NCBI RefSeq assembly: GCF_001553605.1
Contig: NZ_CP014229.1
Location: 3,376,501 to 3,440,500 of the forward strand
Reading direction: 5' to 3'
DNA: 64,000 nucleotides
DNA from: Desulfovibrio fairfieldensis
GTDB taxonomy: Bacteria; Desulfobacterota; Desulfovibrionia; Desulfovibrionales; Desulfovibrionaceae
Shown: piece by piece, positions 63,674 through 64,000 of the stretch
Layout: every line of letters starts with the position of its first letter
Position numbering within the stretch: the stretch's first letter is position 1
The notes under the pieces: generated by a model
Told to the model about the DNA's origin: nothing
The model's database searches: none
What the model saw: only the letters and a program-made list of their open reading frames with translations
Program-made: the position numbers and the translations under genes

Positions 63674-64000
63674 ATGAGCGAGATTACCTGGTACGGCCAT
63701 TCGGCCTTCAAGATCAGCGCCCCGCAGGCGCATGTGGTTATTGATCCCTTTTTTACGCCCGCTTCCGGAGTGAACGCGGAAAGTCTGGGCCCTGTGGACA
63801 TGGTGCTGATTACCCACGACCACGGAGACCATGTGGGCGATTCCGTGAACATCTGCCGCAAAACCGGGGCCATGCTCGGGGCCATCGTGGGCACGGCGGA
63901 CAAGCTGATGGAGGCGGGCGTGCCCCAGGCCCAGATCCTCAACGGCATCGGCTTCAACATGGGCGGCACCATGGAATGCAAGGGCATCAGGGCCACCATG
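63674..64000 (+). CDS. UPF0173 metal-dependent hydrolase, partial (window end)
   Basis: The first 109 codons of a metallo-beta-lactamase-fold protein: MSEITWYGHSAFKI at the start and the metal motif LITHDHGDHVGD (about residues 45-56), which is the HxHxDH signature. The order WYGHSAF ... DPFF ... THDHGDH fits UPF0173/YtkL hydrolases of about 225-240 residues. The gene runs off the end of the window. It follows the UbiX-like gene by 17 bases, with ACGAGG as a weak ribosome site. Substrate unknown. Confidence 0.9.
   Translation, partial: MSEITWYGHSAFKISAPQAHVVIDPFFTPASGVNAESLGPVDMVLITHDHGDHVGDSVNICRKTGAMLGAIVGTADKLMEAGVPQAQILNGIGFNMGGTMECKGIRATM

Overview
The window is GC-rich DNA from a dissimilatory sulfate reducer, most likely Desulfovibrio sensu stricto. 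The anchor is a complete dsrA-dsrB-dsrD cluster (11619-14389), supported by a further sulfur-metabolism gene (adenylyl-sulfate kinase), two flagellins and the carboxynorspermidine branch of polyamine synthesis. No species can be named from sequence reading alone. A GT10 fucosyltransferase-like gene and several surface-sugar genes are compatible with, but do not prove, a host-associated strain.

Layout. 0-7 kb: a Tat-exported ApbE flavin transferase, then a surface polysaccharide block (GT10, GT2, polyprenyl-phosphate sugar transferase, GT4, UDP-sugar 4-epimerase). 7.4-11.2 kb: LrgA/LrgB, a YiiX-like papain-fold hydrolase, and a leftward operon of two unknown genes plus RlpA. 11.6-14.4 kb: dsrABD. 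15-17 kb: an AMMECR1 protein and ribB behind an FMN riboswitch. 17-23 kb: a small unknown gene, a degraded IS200-type end carrying a nested mini-element, a GtrII-like membrane protein, then aroC, a Cdd1-like protein and recD2 on the minus strand. 23.9-26.9 kb: a four-gene osmoprotectant (OpuC/Yeh-type) ABC transporter. 27-32.7 kb: metK, panC, a putative cysteine-peptidase-fold protein, and metE behind a cobalamin riboswitch. 33-37.5 kb: two PAS-GGDEF-EAL paralogues with degenerate GGDEF motifs; the second begins with a (GA)22 tract inside its reading frame. 37.8-43.6 kb: rimO, a GT4 glycosyltransferase and two nearly identical flagellins with sigma28-like promoters. 43.9-46.1 kb: fba, an unannotated 43-residue hydrophobic small protein, and gap. 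46.3-50.7 kb: a lower-GC island with a frameshifted RHS gene, a LIC_10190-type membrane protein and a GtrB-GtrA fusion. 50.8-58.2 kb: surE, a YhaM-like nuclease, tmk, an unknown gene, an HDAC-family deacetylase with a Cys-rich tail, and carboxynorspermidine dehydrogenase and decarboxylase. 58.3-64 kb: polysaccharide deacetylase, tRNA-Val and tRNA-Asp, an IS200/IS605-type insertion sequence, a TIGR04076-type protein, cysC, tRNA-Arg, a UbiX-like flavin prenyltransferase and the start of an UPF0173 hydrolase.

The most unusual material is non-coding. A family of TA-flanked, 102- to 249-base long-hairpin repeats occurs four times; two copies start exactly at a stop codon, and their arms carry compensatory substitutions. 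A second hairpin-rich repeat family fills at least four intergenic gaps. Together they explain most of the long non-coding stretches and look like non-autonomous mobile or mRNA-end elements.
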